The position numbers and the translations under genes were made by a program. 42,133 nucleotides of DNA from Cytobacillus firmus NBRC 15306 (GTDB lineage: Bacteria; Bacillota; Bacilli; Bacillales; Cytobacillaceae): assembly GCF_001591465.1 (NCBI RefSeq), contig NZ_BCUY01000030.1, positions 1-42,133 of the forward strand, in the 5' to 3' direction. Positions 42,106 through 42,133 of this stretch are shown one piece after another. Numbering within the stretch: position 1 is the stretch's first letter; the number at the start of each line of letters is the position of its first letter. The notes below the pieces were generated by a model, which was not told the origin of the DNA, did no database searches, and saw only the letters and a program-made list of their open reading frames with translations.

Positions 42106-42133
42106 TTAATTCTTTAATTTTCTGTGCAGTTCC
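42106..42133 (-). CDS. mutS: 3' end of mutS (partial)
   Basis: Only about nine codons are in the window. One minus-strand frame reads ELHRKLKN and stops at 42106, resembling the usual xLxxKLK end of bacillar MutS. The gene order mutS-mutL in bacilli supports it. The two other frames are also closed nearby, so the call rests mainly on context. Confidence 0.4.

Overview
The window looks like a moderate-GC, spore-forming member of the Bacillaceae (Bacillus, Cytobacillus or Mesobacillus type; I cannot fix the genus). The evidence is gene order. Read on the minus strand from the right, mutS(3' end)-mutL, miaA-hfq, spoVK, hflX-ynbB-glnR-glnA, lexA<>yneA-yneB-ynzC, tkt, sirA, yneF, ynzD, ccdA, yneI, yneJ and yneK follow the Bacillus subtilis order closely. 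Insertions and losses are visible between these genes. Sporulation genes (spoVK, sirA, a Spo0E-like phosphatase) support an endospore former.

Layout. 1-1.5 kb: AT-rich island with a secreted toxin-like protein, its probable immunity protein and one orphan. 1.6-3.2 kb: GyrI-like protein, SleB-type hydrolase, and an acetyltransferase fragment cut short at an inverted repeat. 3.2-7.0 kb: purine and pyridine salvage. Adenosine deaminase sits behind an adenine-type riboswitch, and an NrtR-like regulator, PnuC and NadR form an operon with promoter and operator visible. 7.1-10.4 kb: a 2-hydroxyacid module (FAD dehydrogenase, BASS transporter, divergent FadR-type regulator, two operator-like sites). 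10.4-12.5 kb: one long gene joining an ECF-type sigma factor, a zinc-binding anti-sigma domain, a membrane segment and a large outside domain. 12.6-14.6 kb: SDR and WYL regulator around a palindrome. 14.65-15.8 kb: a low-information island with repeats, one orphan gene and twin repeat-terminator cassettes. 15.8-16.7 kb: yehS and a selenocysteine tRNA with its own promoter and terminator. 16.7-25.1 kb: yneK, DinB protein, yneJ, yneI, ccdA, Spo0E-like gene, a heterodimeric ABC exporter, yneF and sirA. 25.3-29.7 kb: tkt and the SOS cluster with LexA boxes. 29.9-42.1 kb: DUF4257 protein, glnA-glnR, ynbB, hflX, TRIC channel, glutaredoxin, spoVK, a hairpin-rich spacer, hfq, miaA, mreBH and mutL.

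The points most worth following up are the single-chain sigma/anti-sigma receptor, selC (which implies selenoprotein synthesis in a group where it is patchy), the adenine riboswitch on add, the NrtR-like regulator with a damaged Nudix box, the toxin/immunity island, and the hairpin-rich stretch between hfq and spoVK. All functions are inferred from reading the sequence; no database search was run.
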